Shown: piece by piece, positions 63,934 through 64,000 of the stretch
How the letters are laid out: each line of letters begins with the position of its first letter
Position numbering within the stretch: position 1 is the stretch's first letter
Assembly: GCF_004331345.1 (NCBI RefSeq)
Contig: NZ_SJJZ01000001.1
Span: forward strand, 620,001-684,000
Direction of reading: 5' to 3'
DNA from: Kribbella soli
GTDB lineage: Bacteria > Actinomycetota > Actinomycetes > Propionibacteriales > Kribbellaceae
DNA: 64,000 nt
Made by a program: the position numbers and the translations under genes
The notes under the pieces: generated by a model
What the model was told of the DNA's origin: nothing
Databases searched by the model: none
What the model saw: only the letters and a program-made list of their open reading frames with translations

Positions 63934-64000
63934 CGGAGCCTTCGGCGGCGGCCTTGACCTTGGCTACGAGCATCTCCCACATGTCTTGGGAGTGTTTGGC
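63929..64000 (-). CDS. Unidentified protein, C-terminal end only
   Basis: The minus frame encodes AKHSQDMWEMLVAKVKAAAE then GSE and ends at TAG 63929, which lies within repeat copy C. The remainder is outside the window. Too short to assign. Confidence 0.5.
   Translation of the reverse strand, partial: AKHSQDMWEMLVAKVKAAAEGSE

Overview
The window is chromosomal DNA from a high-GC actinobacterium, most likely Nocardioidaceae and possibly Kribbella; the genus is inferred from protein style and gene order, not proven. Conserved actinobacterial blocks are present. Going down the minus strand they are eno, ftsB/divIC-like, DUF501 and ppx; mfd, a SurA-like lipoprotein and mazG; glmU, prs, rplY(ctc), pth and mfd; and tatD, then rpf, rsmA and ispE. 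GTG/TTG starts, ATGA/GTGA overlaps and GC-rich third positions are typical.

Layout. 1-2000: a truncated sensor kinase, an ACT protein and a peptide deformylase. 2019-7790: a genomic island at tRNA-Leu(UAA), bounded by the intact tRNA and a decayed copy of its 3' half. It holds an integrase relic, a regulator relic, a HAD hydrolase relic, an intact three-gene membrane-protein/nucleotidyltransferase operon and a pair containing an HTH-metallopeptidase. The island is visibly less GC-rich than its flanks. 7791-20400: DnaJ-like pair, uracil-DNA glycosylase, MFS exporter with TetR and a clear operator, the eno block, an RNA 2'-phosphotransferase/LysR/HAD cluster, mazG. 20365-33500: mfd, pth, rplY, a frameshifted sensor kinase with its response regulator, prs, glmU. 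33600-42300: accessory genes including two fused pseudogene relics, two kinase-fold phosphotransferases, a NUDIX-GNAT fusion and small hydrolases. 42300-49500: tRNA-Gln, fatty-acid desaturase with TetR, and a two-component system followed by an ABC transporter. 49500-54400: VOC/methyltransferase/MarR, ABC-F, fructosamine kinase. 54357-64000: an OtrA/TetM-type ribosomal protection GTPase with an overlapping small ORF, ispE, rsmA, rpf, nitroreductase, an HEAAH protein pair, tatD, and an AbiEi/DUF559-like gene lying between inverted copies of a 62-bp repeat.

Most interesting: (1) the island operon 3438-5285, a pentapeptide-repeat protein with a two-helix channel-like end, translationally coupled to an MNT-type nucleotidyltransferase and a small helical protein, a candidate defence or toxin-antitoxin module; (2) a 62-bp imperfectly palindromic repeat whose three copies align without gaps, two of them inverted around an AbiEi/DUF559 gene, one truncating that gene and supplying the stop codons of both adjoining genes; (3) the decayed tRNA att site closing the island; (4) the KptA/LysR/HAD cluster and the HEAAH pair as possible undescribed modules.
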